DNA of 64,000 nucleotides from Terriglobia bacterium (GTDB taxonomy: Bacteria; Acidobacteriota; Terriglobia; Terriglobales; Acidobacteriaceae): contig JAIQFP010000002.1 in the NCBI GenBank assembly GCA_020073165.1, positions 1 through 64,000 of the forward strand. Reading direction: 5' to 3'. The notes beneath the pieces were generated by a model, which was given only the letters and a program-made list of their open reading frames with translations, did not search any database and had not been told where the DNA came from. Within the stretch, counting starts at the first letter, position 1. The number at the start of each line of letters is the position of its first letter. This document shows, piece by piece, positions 47,143 through 54,722 of the stretch. Made by a program: the position numbers and the translations under genes.

Positions 47143-47173
47143 ACCCTAACGTCGTGCTTCTCGACGTTAGGGT
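47143..47173. repeat. 12-bp stem-loop after ntrX
   Basis: ACCCTAACGTCG, 7-base loop, CGACGTTAGGGT: perfect 12-bp arms. It lies 73 bp after the ntrX stop. No U-tract follows directly (GAGTAGTTGATTTTG), so it could be a weak terminator or a protein-binding dyad. Confidence 0.6.
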
Positions 47174-47337
47174 AGAGTAGTTGATTTTGTCGGTGCCACG
47201 CTCCGGGCGCAGAAGCATACCCCACGGCGTGCCACCCGCCGTTGACCCGGGACACCGTGGCAACCTCCCAGACAATATTTCACTCAGTCGCTCGTCTACA
47301 CCATTAGACGGACGAGGCACTGAGAAAACAGTGGCTG

Positions 47338-47892
47338 ATGGTGGAGCAAAACCAACCCATCTCCGAGGCCATCTCGCGAGAGCAGTCGCGGCTCCGTAGC
47401 TTCATTCGGAGCCGCGTGGCTGACCCCGGCGATGCCGAGGACATCCTCCAGGAGGTCTTCTACGAGCTGGTAGAAGCCAATCGCCTGCTGATGCCCATCG
47501 GGCACGTGACCGCCTGGCTTTTTCGGGTCGCGCGCAACCGCATCATCGACCTCTTGCGCAAGAAGAAGCCGGAGCGCTTCAGCGACGCAGCGGTGGAGGA
47601 CGAAGACGGCGAGCTGCTGCAGATCGAAGATCTGTTGCCATCGCCTGATCCTGGGCCGGAAGCGCTCTACATCCGCAATGTGCTTCTGGATGAGCTGGAA
47701 CTGGCGCTCGACGAACTGCCCGACGAGCAGCGTGAAGTATTCGTGGCTCACGAACTGGAGGGACGCAGCTTTAAAGAGTTGTCGGCAGAAAGCGGAGTCA
47801 ACGTCAACACCTTACTCTCGCGCAAGCGCTACGCGGTGCTGCATCTGCGCGAACGATTGCAGAGGATTCACGACGAGTTTACGAAGAGGTGA
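47338..47892 (+). CDS. ECF-family RNA polymerase sigma factor
   Basis: 184 residues. Region 2 is at about 10-80 (SFIRSRVADPGDAEDILQEVFYELVE, WLFRVARNRIIDLLRKKK) and region 4 at about 125-175 (LPDEQREVFVAHELEGRSFKELSAESGVNVNTLLSRK). An acidic linker of about 40 residues joins them. ECF factors redirect RNA polymerase to stress or envelope promoters and are usually held by a membrane anti-sigma. The next gene, 10 bp on, encodes a small membrane protein without a zinc-finger domain. An imperfect stem-loop at 47283-47324 precedes the ATG, and no Shine-Dalgarno sequence is obvious. Confidence 0.93.
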   Translation: MVEQNQPISEAISREQSRLRSFIRSRVADPGDAEDILQEVFYELVEANRLLMPIGHVTAWLFRVARNRIIDLLRKKKPERFSDAAVEDEDGELLQIEDLLPSPDPGPEALYIRNVLLDELELALDELPDEQREVFVAHELEGRSFKELSAESGVNVNTLLSRKRYAVLHLRERLQRIHDEFTKR

Positions 47893-47902
47893 GGCACACA
47901 AC

Positions 47903-48247
47903 ATGAGAAAGAGACTGATTTGGATAGCTCCACTGGCGATCCTGGGGATGGTGATCTTCGCCTGGATCGGCGGCGAACTGGTGATGCTGTTGTGGAACTG
48001 GCTGCTGCCGGGGTTGTTCGGATGGCGGCAGATCACCTTCTGGCAGGCTCTCGGACTATTGGCTCTCTGCCGGATCCTGTTCGGAGGTTTTCGTCTGGCT
48101 GGTCACAGCTCTCCTCGCTCAAGGATTCGCCAGCGCATGGCGGAGCGCTGGGAGAAGATGACGCCCGAGGAGCGGGAAATATGCCGCCAGCAGTTTTATG
48201 GTCGCTGGGGGCGTGTGGCACCGCCGGAATCGAAGCCGAATGCCTGA
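47903..48247 (+). CDS. Small membrane protein following the ECF sigma gene
   Basis: 114 residues from MRKRLIWIAP. Two hydrophobic segments (residues 5-30 and 35-65 with WNWLLPGLFGWRQITFWQALGLLALCRILFGGF) and a charged cytosolic tail with RMAERWEKMTPEEREICRQQF. From memory, proteins with this WNWL...WQALG...ILFGG layout often lie next to ECF sigma genes in other phyla, and their role is undescribed. The tail has two Cys-free amphipathic helices. Given 10-bp spacing, cotranscription with the sigma factor and a role as regulator of it are plausible but unproven. Confidence 0.72.
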   Translation: MRKRLIWIAPLAILGMVIFAWIGGELVMLLWNWLLPGLFGWRQITFWQALGLLALCRILFGGFRLAGHSSPRSRIRQRMAERWEKMTPEEREICRQQFYGRWGRVAPPESKPNA

Positions 48248-48372
48248 TGCAGATCGACCGGAACGGTCGCACCCCGGGATCCGGTTGCGCAGGCGAGCCG
48301 GGATCCCAGGTAGGACAGCAGAAGAAATAGGCCGGGGCTGATCGCGCGCCGGCTGCGCATGTCGGCTGGTGA

Positions 48373-48618
48373 ACCCTCGGGTATTGGGCCACCGTGCCCT
48401 ACGGAGAGCCCGGCGATTATGCTGGACCTGATCTGCTGGCACTCTGGTACCAGAGAAATATTCGCATCTATCACAATATCGTCACGCTGATCGAATCGCC
48501 GAACGACAGGATTCTCGTCATCTATGGGGCCGGCCACCTCGCATGGTTGCGGCAGGACATCGCCAATGACGCGGCCGTTAAGTTACGGAAGCTGGCCGAC
48601 TTGACGAGTCAACCATAA
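48373..48618 (+). pseudogene. C-terminal remnant of a DUF5694-like protein
   Basis: About 80 codons without a proper start; an in-frame TGA sits at 48370. The peptide (LLALWYQRNIRIYHNIV, then SPNDRILVIYGAGHLAWLRQDI) matches what I remember of the last block of DUF5694/TraB-related proteins. A GTG at 48394 could start a fragment of 74 residues, but no ribosome-binding site supports it. I infer a 5' deletion. Confidence 0.55.
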
Positions 48619-48709
48619 GGCCAACACTCGCGCTGCTGGCCGCCCTGGCGCCCACCGCCAGTATCGCAGCCACCGCAAAAATAGCTACTGAATGCAAGAA
48701 TGCTCGCAT
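48578..48709 (-). CDS. 43-residue signal-peptide-like ORF (candidate or gene stub)
   Basis: MRAFLHSVAIFAVAAILAVG leads into an AxA-type cleavage site (GARA) and only about 20 more residues before a stop. GGAGGG precedes the ATG. It overlaps the last codons of the DUF5694-like remnant on the other strand. It could be a short exported peptide or the 5' stub of a deleted secreted-protein gene; I favour the stub. Confidence 0.3.
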   Translation of the reverse strand: MRAFLHSVAIFAVAAILAVGARAASSASVGLMVDSSSRPASVT

Positions 48710-48883
48710 CTTCCCTCCATTTCCCCGTGTTCCGGGGACACCTGGCGGCTCGGAACTATAGCACCGAAAGCCCCACAAAGCAGCTCCCCGCTCCGGTTTT
48801 AACAAACCTTTTACAACCCGCCGGTGTCCGGAATGATGACAGGTTTGACCTCGCGGGCCGAAATCCCTATCGTGTCCACAGAC

Positions 48884-49825
48884 ATGGCCTTTCACTCCGG
48901 ATTCGTCTGCATCCTTGGCCGCCCCAACGCCGGCAAATCCACCCTGCTGAACGCCCTGGTCGGCCAGAAGCTGGCCATCATCAGCCCTAAGCCGCAGACC
49001 ACCCGCAACCGCATCCTGGGCATCATCCACGTTCCCAAGCAGAAAGGCCGCCCCGGCGGACAGGTCGTCCTCATCGATACGCCCGGCGTGCACAAGCCCG
49101 ACAGTTCCCTGGGCCGCAAGATGATGGGCGAAGTCCGCGAAGCGCTGGAAGGATGCAACCTCATCCTGATGATTGCTGACGTGGCGGGCAAGTTCGGCCC
49201 CGGCGACCAGTTCGTCCTCGACCTGGTCAAGAGATCCCACACCCCAGCGCTACTGCTGCTGAACAAGATCGACCTGCTGCGCCACGAGAAAGAAAAGCTC
49301 CTGCCCATCATCGACGAATACCGCCGCCTGCACGACTTCAAGGAAATCATCCCCCTGTCAGCTCGCAACGGTGAGGGGCTGGAGGTGCTGCTCGAAAAGG
49401 TGATCGAGGCGCTGCCCGAAGGCCCGCGCTACTTCCCCGAGGATCAGGTCACCGACCAGCCTGTACGCTTCATGGTGGCAGAGGTCATTCGTGAGCAAGT
49501 GCTGCTTGAGACTAAGGAAGAGGTCCCGTACGCCACGACCGTCGTGATCGAGCAGTTCGAAGAAGGGACGAGGCTTACCCGCATTGCCGCCGCCATCTAT
49601 TGTGAGCGCGAAGGGCAGAAAGGCATCCTCGTGGGAAAGCACGGGGCCATGCTGAAAAAGATCGGCACCGCCGCCCGTTTGCAGATTGAGAAGATGGTCG
49701 GCACCCGCGTCTTTCTGGAGCTCTTCGTCAAGGTGCAGCCGGGATGGCGGGAGTCGCACCACTTCGTGGAGGAACTGGACTGGCGCCGCCAATTGGAGCA
49801 TCTGGCCGGAACCGAGAAACGCTGA
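48884..49825 (+). CDS. era: GTPase Era
   Basis: 313 residues if started at ATG 48884, the start that leaves the family's usual short lead before G1. The frame is open to a GTG at 48824, and no ribosome-binding site decides between them. G1 GRPNAGKST, G3 DTPGV, G4 NKID and G5 SARNG are all present. A C-terminal KH domain (about 205-285, with KEGQKGILVGKHG-like EGQKGILVGKHGAMLKKIG) binds 16S rRNA. Era matures the 30S subunit and couples it to cell growth. It is followed by a GHMP kinase 7 bp later. Confidence 0.95.
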   Translation: MAFHSGFVCILGRPNAGKSTLLNALVGQKLAIISPKPQTTRNRILGIIHVPKQKGRPGGQVVLIDTPGVHKPDSSLGRKMMGEVREALEGCNLILMIADVAGKFGPGDQFVLDLVKRSHTPALLLLNKIDLLRHEKEKLLPIIDEYRRLHDFKEIIPLSARNGEGLEVLLEKVIEALPEGPRYFPEDQVTDQPVRFMVAEVIREQVLLETKEEVPYATTVVIEQFEEGTRLTRIAAAIYCEREGQKGILVGKHGAMLKKIGTAARLQIEKMVGTRVFLELFVKVQPGWRESHHFVEELDWRRQLEHLAGTEKR

Positions 49826-49832
49826 ACCGCGT

Positions 49833-50870
49833 ATGCCGAAGCAAACCCATACGACCGCAGGCCCCAGCATCGTTGCCCAGGCACCGTGCCGCGCCGATCT
49901 GGCCGGCGGGACCATGGATCTCTGGCCCCTGTACCTCTTTCACCCCGGCGCGCTCACGCTGAATTTTGCGGTGAATATTCTGACCACCTGCCGCATCACG
50001 CCCCTGAAGGGCCGCGACATCCACTTCCGCTCCCTGGATACCAAGCGCGAAGAGCGGTTCGCCAGCCTGGAGGCGCTGCGCCGGGCGCGCCGCTTCCGCC
50101 ATCCCCTGGCCGCCTATCTGGTTCGCTTCTTCGCGCCCAAAGAAGGACTGCTGGTTGAGACCAACTCCGAATCGCCAGCCGGCGCTGGAATTTCGGGATC
50201 GTCGGCGCTGATGATTGCCACGACAGCCGCGCTGGCCCGCTTTACCGACCGCAACCTCACCCACGAGCAGATGCGGGTGATCGCCCAGAACGTGGAGGCG
50301 CAGATTATCGCCGTTCCCACCGGCTGCCAGGACTATTATCCGGCCTTGTACGGCGGAGTCAGCGCCATTCACCTCGATGCCGATGGCATCCATCGCGAAG
50401 CCGTGCCGGTTGCGCTCGAGGAAATCGAGTCCCGCTTTGTGCTCGCCTATACCGGAGCGCCACGCCAATCGGGCATCAATAACTGGGAAGTCTTCAAGGC
50501 CCACATCAGCGGCGACAAGCACGTCTTCCGGAACTTCGAGCGCATCGCCGCCATCGCTCGCGCCATGCACCAGGCACTGGTGCGCGCCGATTGGGACGCC
50601 GTCGCCCGCCTGCTGCGCGAAGAATGGAAGCTGCGCCGCACCAATGCCCCCGGAATCACGACTCCCCTGATCGACAAGCTGATCGCTGTCGCCGCCAAGA
50701 GCGGCGGCCGGGCCGCCAAGGCCTGCGGCGCCGGCGGCGGAGGCTGTGTGATCTTCCTGGTGGAAAAGGGCGCCGCCAGCCGGGTGGCCACTGCCATCGG
50801 TGACAACGGCGGACGCGTCCTGCCGCTGCAGGTAGCGCGGGACGGCTTGCGGGTGTCTGGCCAGACCTAG
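49833..50870 (+). CDS. GHMP-family sugar or mevalonate-type kinase
   Basis: 345 residues from ATG 49833; the longer open frame overlaps era and has no support. Motif 1 is APCRADLAGGTMDL, motif 2 ESPAGAGISGSSALMIA, and motif 3 GAGGGGCVIFLVEKG. The family (GalK, heptose-7-phosphate kinase, mevalonate kinase and others) phosphorylates small sugars or isoprenoid precursors with ATP. The TGAPRQSGINNWEVFK block looks nearer to D-glycero-D-manno-heptose 7-phosphate kinases than to galactokinases, but this is a weak call. With the MEP pathway genes present in this window, a mevalonate role is unlikely. Confidence 0.82.
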   Translation: MPKQTHTTAGPSIVAQAPCRADLAGGTMDLWPLYLFHPGALTLNFAVNILTTCRITPLKGRDIHFRSLDTKREERFASLEALRRARRFRHPLAAYLVRFFAPKEGLLVETNSESPAGAGISGSSALMIATTAALARFTDRNLTHEQMRVIAQNVEAQIIAVPTGCQDYYPALYGGVSAIHLDADGIHREAVPVALEEIESRFVLAYTGAPRQSGINNWEVFKAHISGDKHVFRNFERIAAIARAMHQALVRADWDAVARLLREEWKLRRTNAPGITTPLIDKLIAVAAKSGGRAAKACGAGGGGCVIFLVEKGAASRVATAIGDNGGRVLPLQVARDGLRVSGQT

Positions 50871-50970
50871 CCCGTGGAGCCGGAGTAGCGCGATCAAACA
50901 TCGCAAAACCCCGCTTCTACCGGCAGCAAACGGCGCTATAATCAGCCTAGTTCCGGCCCTGGGGTGTTCC

Positions 50971-52005
50971 ATGAAGTCACGCTACGTATCGGCTCTCGCT
51001 TTCCTGCTGCTTGGCCTCGTAGCGCTGGCTGGCGCCGGCGATCAGAAGTCTTCCCCTGCCACTCAGTCCGCCATGTCGAAGCAAACCCGCATGGAGCTGA
51101 TCGGCTCCTTCAATTCCGAACTCGTCTACATCCGCTCCGTATTCCCTATGGGGAAAAAGGGTCTTACGCTGAAGGATGGCAAGATTTCTCCTTCTGGCGA
51201 GGACTTGCAGCACTTGATCGCCATGTGGGGGCCGGCGGTGAAGCCGGGCGATCAGGCCATGATCAGCGCCGTCGTCATTAAGGACGACCGCATCCATTTC
51301 GAGATCAACGGTGGCCCGGTCAGGAAGAAGAAGTGGTACCAGCGCATCCAGATTTCCGGGGGCAGTGATCGGTCAGCTCCGCTCACTCCCAGCGATTCCG
51401 ATGCTAACCCGCGGGGCTCCTATGTGGACCTGATGTTTGACCGCTATGTCCCGGACTTGACCGCGCAGCAACTCAAGGACCTGCTACGCCCGGTGTTCGA
51501 CTTTGACTCCAAGTCGCCGCTGGAAGCCTATCTCGACACTGTCCCGCTCAAGGTGAAGGAGGCGATCAAGAACCATCAGGTGCTGGTGGGAATGAATCGC
51601 GACATGGTGATCTACGCCAAAGGCCGTCCGCCCGGGAAGGAACGCGAGAAAGACGGCGACGTTGAGTATGAAGAATGGATTTACGGCCAGCCGCCCCAGG
51701 ACGTGGAGTTCGTGCGCTTCGTTGGCGATGAAGTGGTGCGGGTTGAGACCATGAAGGTCGGTGGCGAAAAGATCGTGCGCACCGAGAAGGAAGTAAGTCT
51801 TGAACCGCAACCCAGTACGGCCAAGAGTGAGGAACCCCGTCCGCCCAATGCCCCCAGCCTGCGGCGTCCGGGAGAACCGGTTGACACCTCGGTGCCGACG
51901 AAGGTCCCTTCGGCTACGCCCCAGCCGCCGCTTTCATCGCCTCCATCGCAGGCTCCGCCGTCCGTGCCTACACCAGACCCCGGTACTGGGCAGATCCCGC
52001 ACTGA
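50971..52005 (+). CDS. Secreted protein with proline-rich C-terminal tail, family not recognised
   Basis: 344 residues. The signal peptide ends AGAGD. A globular part (about 30-270) includes VYIRSVFPMGKKGLTLKDG and SYVDLMFDRYVPDLTAQQLKDLL. It ends with LVGMNRDMVIYAKGRPPGK and WIYGQPPQDVEFVRF, a short fold that reminds me of SmpA/OmlA-type modules used to test envelope assembly, though the match is loose. The last 75 residues are disordered and rich in Pro, Ser and Thr. It lies on its own between the GHMP kinase and nadE. Probably periplasmic or surface-attached. Confidence 0.75.
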   Translation: MKSRYVSALAFLLLGLVALAGAGDQKSSPATQSAMSKQTRMELIGSFNSELVYIRSVFPMGKKGLTLKDGKISPSGEDLQHLIAMWGPAVKPGDQAMISAVVIKDDRIHFEINGGPVRKKKWYQRIQISGGSDRSAPLTPSDSDANPRGSYVDLMFDRYVPDLTAQQLKDLLRPVFDFDSKSPLEAYLDTVPLKVKEAIKNHQVLVGMNRDMVIYAKGRPPGKEREKDGDVEYEEWIYGQPPQDVEFVRFVGDEVVRVETMKVGGEKIVRTEKEVSLEPQPSTAKSEEPRPPNAPSLRRPGEPVDTSVPTKVPSATPQPPLSSPPSQAPPSVPTPDPGTGQIPH

Positions 52006-52055
52006 TTACTGCCCCCGACTCGACTGCCACGCACCCCCGCCTTTACACTGGAACT

Positions 52056-53696
52056 GTGAGGATCGCACTGGGACAGATCAATCCCACGGTGGGAGACTTC
52101 GCGGGCAACGCGGCCAAGATTGTGGCCTTTGCGCATCGTGCGCAAGCTGCGGGCGCGGGGCTCATCCTGTTTCCTGAACTCTCGGTATGCGGTTACCCAC
52201 CTCGCGACTTGGTGGAACGCGCCTCCTTCGTCGTTCATAACCGTGAAACCGTCGAACGCATTGCGGCCGAGACGCGCAGCATTGCCGTCATCTGCGGGCT
52301 GGTGACGCCGGCCCAGGCTGAGACCGGCAAGTCGGTGATGAACTCCGCCGCGCTGCTGAAGGACGGTAAGGTCGTCTTCCTGCAATCCAAGATGCTGCTG
52401 CCCACCTATGACGTCTTCGACGAAATGCGCAACTTCGCGCCTGCGAAGAGCCAGGCCTTGTTTCCATTTTGCGGGAAGCAGATGGCGCTCACCATTTGCG
52501 AAGACGCTTGGAACGACAAGCATTTCTGGAACAAGCGCCTCTATACCTTCGATCCGGTGGAAGCTCTCATCCATGCCGGCGGCAATTTTCTTCTGAACAT
52601 TTCGGCGTCCCCGTTCTGGCTGGGCAAGCGGGAATTGCGCCAGAACATGCTGGCGACCATCGCCCGCAATCACAAAGTGCCGGTCGCCATGGTCAACCAG
52701 GTCGGGGGCAACGACAGCCTGGTGTTCGACGGCTCCAGCCTGGTGCTCGATCCCGCAGGCGAGGTGATCGCACAGGGCAAGTCGTTTGAAGAAGACCTCG
52801 TCTATTTCGATTCCGATCAGCTCAGCGGAGAAGTCCACGAACAGATGGAGGGTGAAGAGGCCAGCGCCTACGCCGCCCTGGTGCTGGGCACCCGCGATTA
52901 CGTGCGCAAGTGCGGCTTCCGGCAAACCATCGTTGGCCTCAGCGGAGGCATCGACTCGGCGCTGACTGCGGTGATTGCCGCTGACGCCGTGGGCCCGGAG
53001 AACGTGATTGGGGTCGGCATGCCTGGACCCTATTCGTCTCAGGGCTCCATCGACGACGCCCGCGCTCTCGCCGAGAATCTGGGTATCCGCTTCGAACTGC
53101 TCTGCATCACCGAAGTCTTCGAGAGCTACAAGAAGACCCTGCAGAAGGTCTTCGCCGGGCGCAAGGAAGACGTCACCGAAGAAAACATTCAATCGCGGGC
53201 CCGCGGCACCCTGCTGATGGCGCTTTCCAACAAGTTCGGCGCCATCGTGCTCAGTACCGGCAACAAGAGCGAACTGGGCGTGGGCTATTGCACCCTGTAT
53301 GGCGACATGGTGGGCGGCCTGGCCGTGATTTCCGACGTGCCCAAAACCATGGTCTATCGCCTGAGCCATTATGTGAATTCGCGGCGCCCGGTGATTCCCC
53401 GGGCGACCCTGGAAAAGCCGCCCTCGGCCGAGTTGCGCCCCGATCAGAAGGACAGCGATACCCTGCCGCCCTACGAGACCCTCGACGCTATCCTCGAGGA
53501 TTATGTCGAAGAATGCCACCAGGCGGAGCAGATCGCCCGCGACCGCGGGTTCGACCTCGAACTGGTGCGGCGGGTCATTCGCATGGTGGAGCGCAGCGAG
53601 TACAAGCGCCAGCAGGCTGCCCCGGGAATCAAGGCTTCGGCGAAGGCCTTCGGTTATGGCCGCCGCTTCCCCATCGCCGCCAAGCCCGACGTGTAG
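52056..53696 (+). CDS. nadE: Glutamine-dependent NAD+ synthetase
   Basis: 546 residues from GTG. The N-terminal glutamine amidohydrolase (nitrilase-type, about 1-250) has its Glu-Lys-Cys triad in FPELSVCGYPP, LQSKMLLPTYD and TICEDAW. The C-terminal synthetase domain has the ATP pyrophosphatase loop GLSGGIDSALTA and LSTGNKSELGVGYCTLYGD, then VIPRATLEKPPSAELRPDQKD. It converts NaAD to NAD+ using glutamine-derived ammonia. Length fits the bacterial two-domain form. It is separate from its neighbours, with 50 bp before and 73 bp after. Confidence 0.97.
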   Translation: MRIALGQINPTVGDFAGNAAKIVAFAHRAQAAGAGLILFPELSVCGYPPRDLVERASFVVHNRETVERIAAETRSIAVICGLVTPAQAETGKSVMNSAALLKDGKVVFLQSKMLLPTYDVFDEMRNFAPAKSQALFPFCGKQMALTICEDAWNDKHFWNKRLYTFDPVEALIHAGGNFLLNISASPFWLGKRELRQNMLATIARNHKVPVAMVNQVGGNDSLVFDGSSLVLDPAGEVIAQGKSFEEDLVYFDSDQLSGEVHEQMEGEEASAYAALVLGTRDYVRKCGFRQTIVGLSGGIDSALTAVIAADAVGPENVIGVGMPGPYSSQGSIDDARALAENLGIRFELLCITEVFESYKKTLQKVFAGRKEDVTEENIQSRARGTLLMALSNKFGAIVLSTGNKSELGVGYCTLYGDMVGGLAVISDVPKTMVYRLSHYVNSRRPVIPRATLEKPPSAELRPDQKDSDTLPPYETLDAILEDYVEECHQAEQIARDRGFDLELVRRVIRMVERSEYKRQQAAPGIKASAKAFGYGRRFPIAAKPDV

Positions 53697-53769
53697 GATA
53701 GATGGTCCGGTTGAGTTCGAGTTCCCCTAGGAACCGCAGAACATCGTCGCGAATACCAGAAAGGACCGC

Positions 53770-54681
53770 ATGCTTCGTCAGTCCGTCGTCGCTTTCACGT
53801 TGCTGCTTGCCGGTGTAGCCATAGCGCAGCAGAAGCCCTCGAGTCCAGCACCACATCCCGTCACCAAACCTGCCGCCACGGCAAGCGCAAAGCCGAGCCT
53901 GCCCTCCGAGGAGACGGTCAACGCCTTCATGCAGCAGATGATTGGCTATCAACCCTCAGTGACCTGGAAGATCGTGGCGATCAAACCATCGGTAGCGGAA
54001 GGACTGGCCGAGGTGAACGTGTTGATCAGCGGTCCCCAGGGAGCCCAAGGTCAAAAGCTTTACGTCACGGCCGACGGCCGGCATGCGGTGACCGGGGAAA
54101 TCATTCCCTTTGGAACTCATCCGTTCGATGCCGACCGCGCGCGCCTGGAGAAGGCGGTCACTGGACCCGCACGCGGCCCGGCAGCTGCGCCGGTCACCCT
54201 GGTCGAGTTCAGCGATCTGCAATGTCCGCATTGCAAGGAGGAGCAGCCGGTCATTGACAAGCTGCTTGCTGAGGACACCGGCGTTCGCCTGGTGTTCCAG
54301 CACTTTCCCCTGCCGTCACACGACTGGGCGACGAAAGCGGCCGCCTACGCCGATTGTGTGGGGCGCTCCTCGAACGATGCCTTCTGGAAATTTGTGGAGG
54401 GCGTTTACGCCGCCCAAACCGAGATCACCTCAGCCAACGCCGACGAGAAGTTGAAGGGCATTGCTGACACGACCGGGGTAAAGGGCACCGACATTGCAGA
54501 TTGTGCTGCCAAGCCCGATACCACCTCCCGGGTGGAACACTCCGTGGCCCTGGGCAAGTCCCTCGATGTGAATTCCACGCCCACGATGTTCATCAATGGG
54601 CGTAAACTCCCCGGCGGTGTGCCCTATGAAGTCATCAAGGCACTCGTAGACTTCGCCGCCAAGCCGGCAACTAAAGAGTAG
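53770..54681 (+). CDS. Secreted DsbA-like thioredoxin-fold protein
   Basis: 303 residues. Signal peptide 1-20, a Pro/Ala-rich linker to about 45, a small N-terminal domain (residues 45-125), then a DsbA-like thioredoxin domain with the redox motif C152-P-H-C155 in FSDLQCPHCKEEQP and the cis-Pro in VNSTPTMFING. Such proteins introduce or shuffle disulfides in exported proteins. The N-terminal domain is not a thioredoxin and recalls a DUF-type dimerisation domain that I cannot name. AAGGACC precedes the ATG. It converges on the secretin gene. Confidence 0.88.
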   Translation: MLRQSVVAFTLLLAGVAIAQQKPSSPAPHPVTKPAATASAKPSLPSEETVNAFMQQMIGYQPSVTWKIVAIKPSVAEGLAEVNVLISGPQGAQGQKLYVTADGRHAVTGEIIPFGTHPFDADRARLEKAVTGPARGPAAAPVTLVEFSDLQCPHCKEEQPVIDKLLAEDTGVRLVFQHFPLPSHDWATKAAAYADCVGRSSNDAFWKFVEGVYAAQTEITSANADEKLKGIADTTGVKGTDIADCAAKPDTTSRVEHSVALGKSLDVNSTPTMFINGRKLPGGVPYEVIKALVDFAAKPATKE

Positions 54682-54722
54682 TGACCATCGAGCCAGCGTG
54701 GGCTAGCCCCTCACACTCGCTA

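Noticed and set aside
47143-47173. Rho-independent terminator of ntrX
   Set aside because: The stem is perfect, but no U-run follows directly; recorded as a stem-loop only.
51681-53519. 612-codon minus-strand open frame
   Set aside because: Antisense shadow of nadE; no domain and odd composition.
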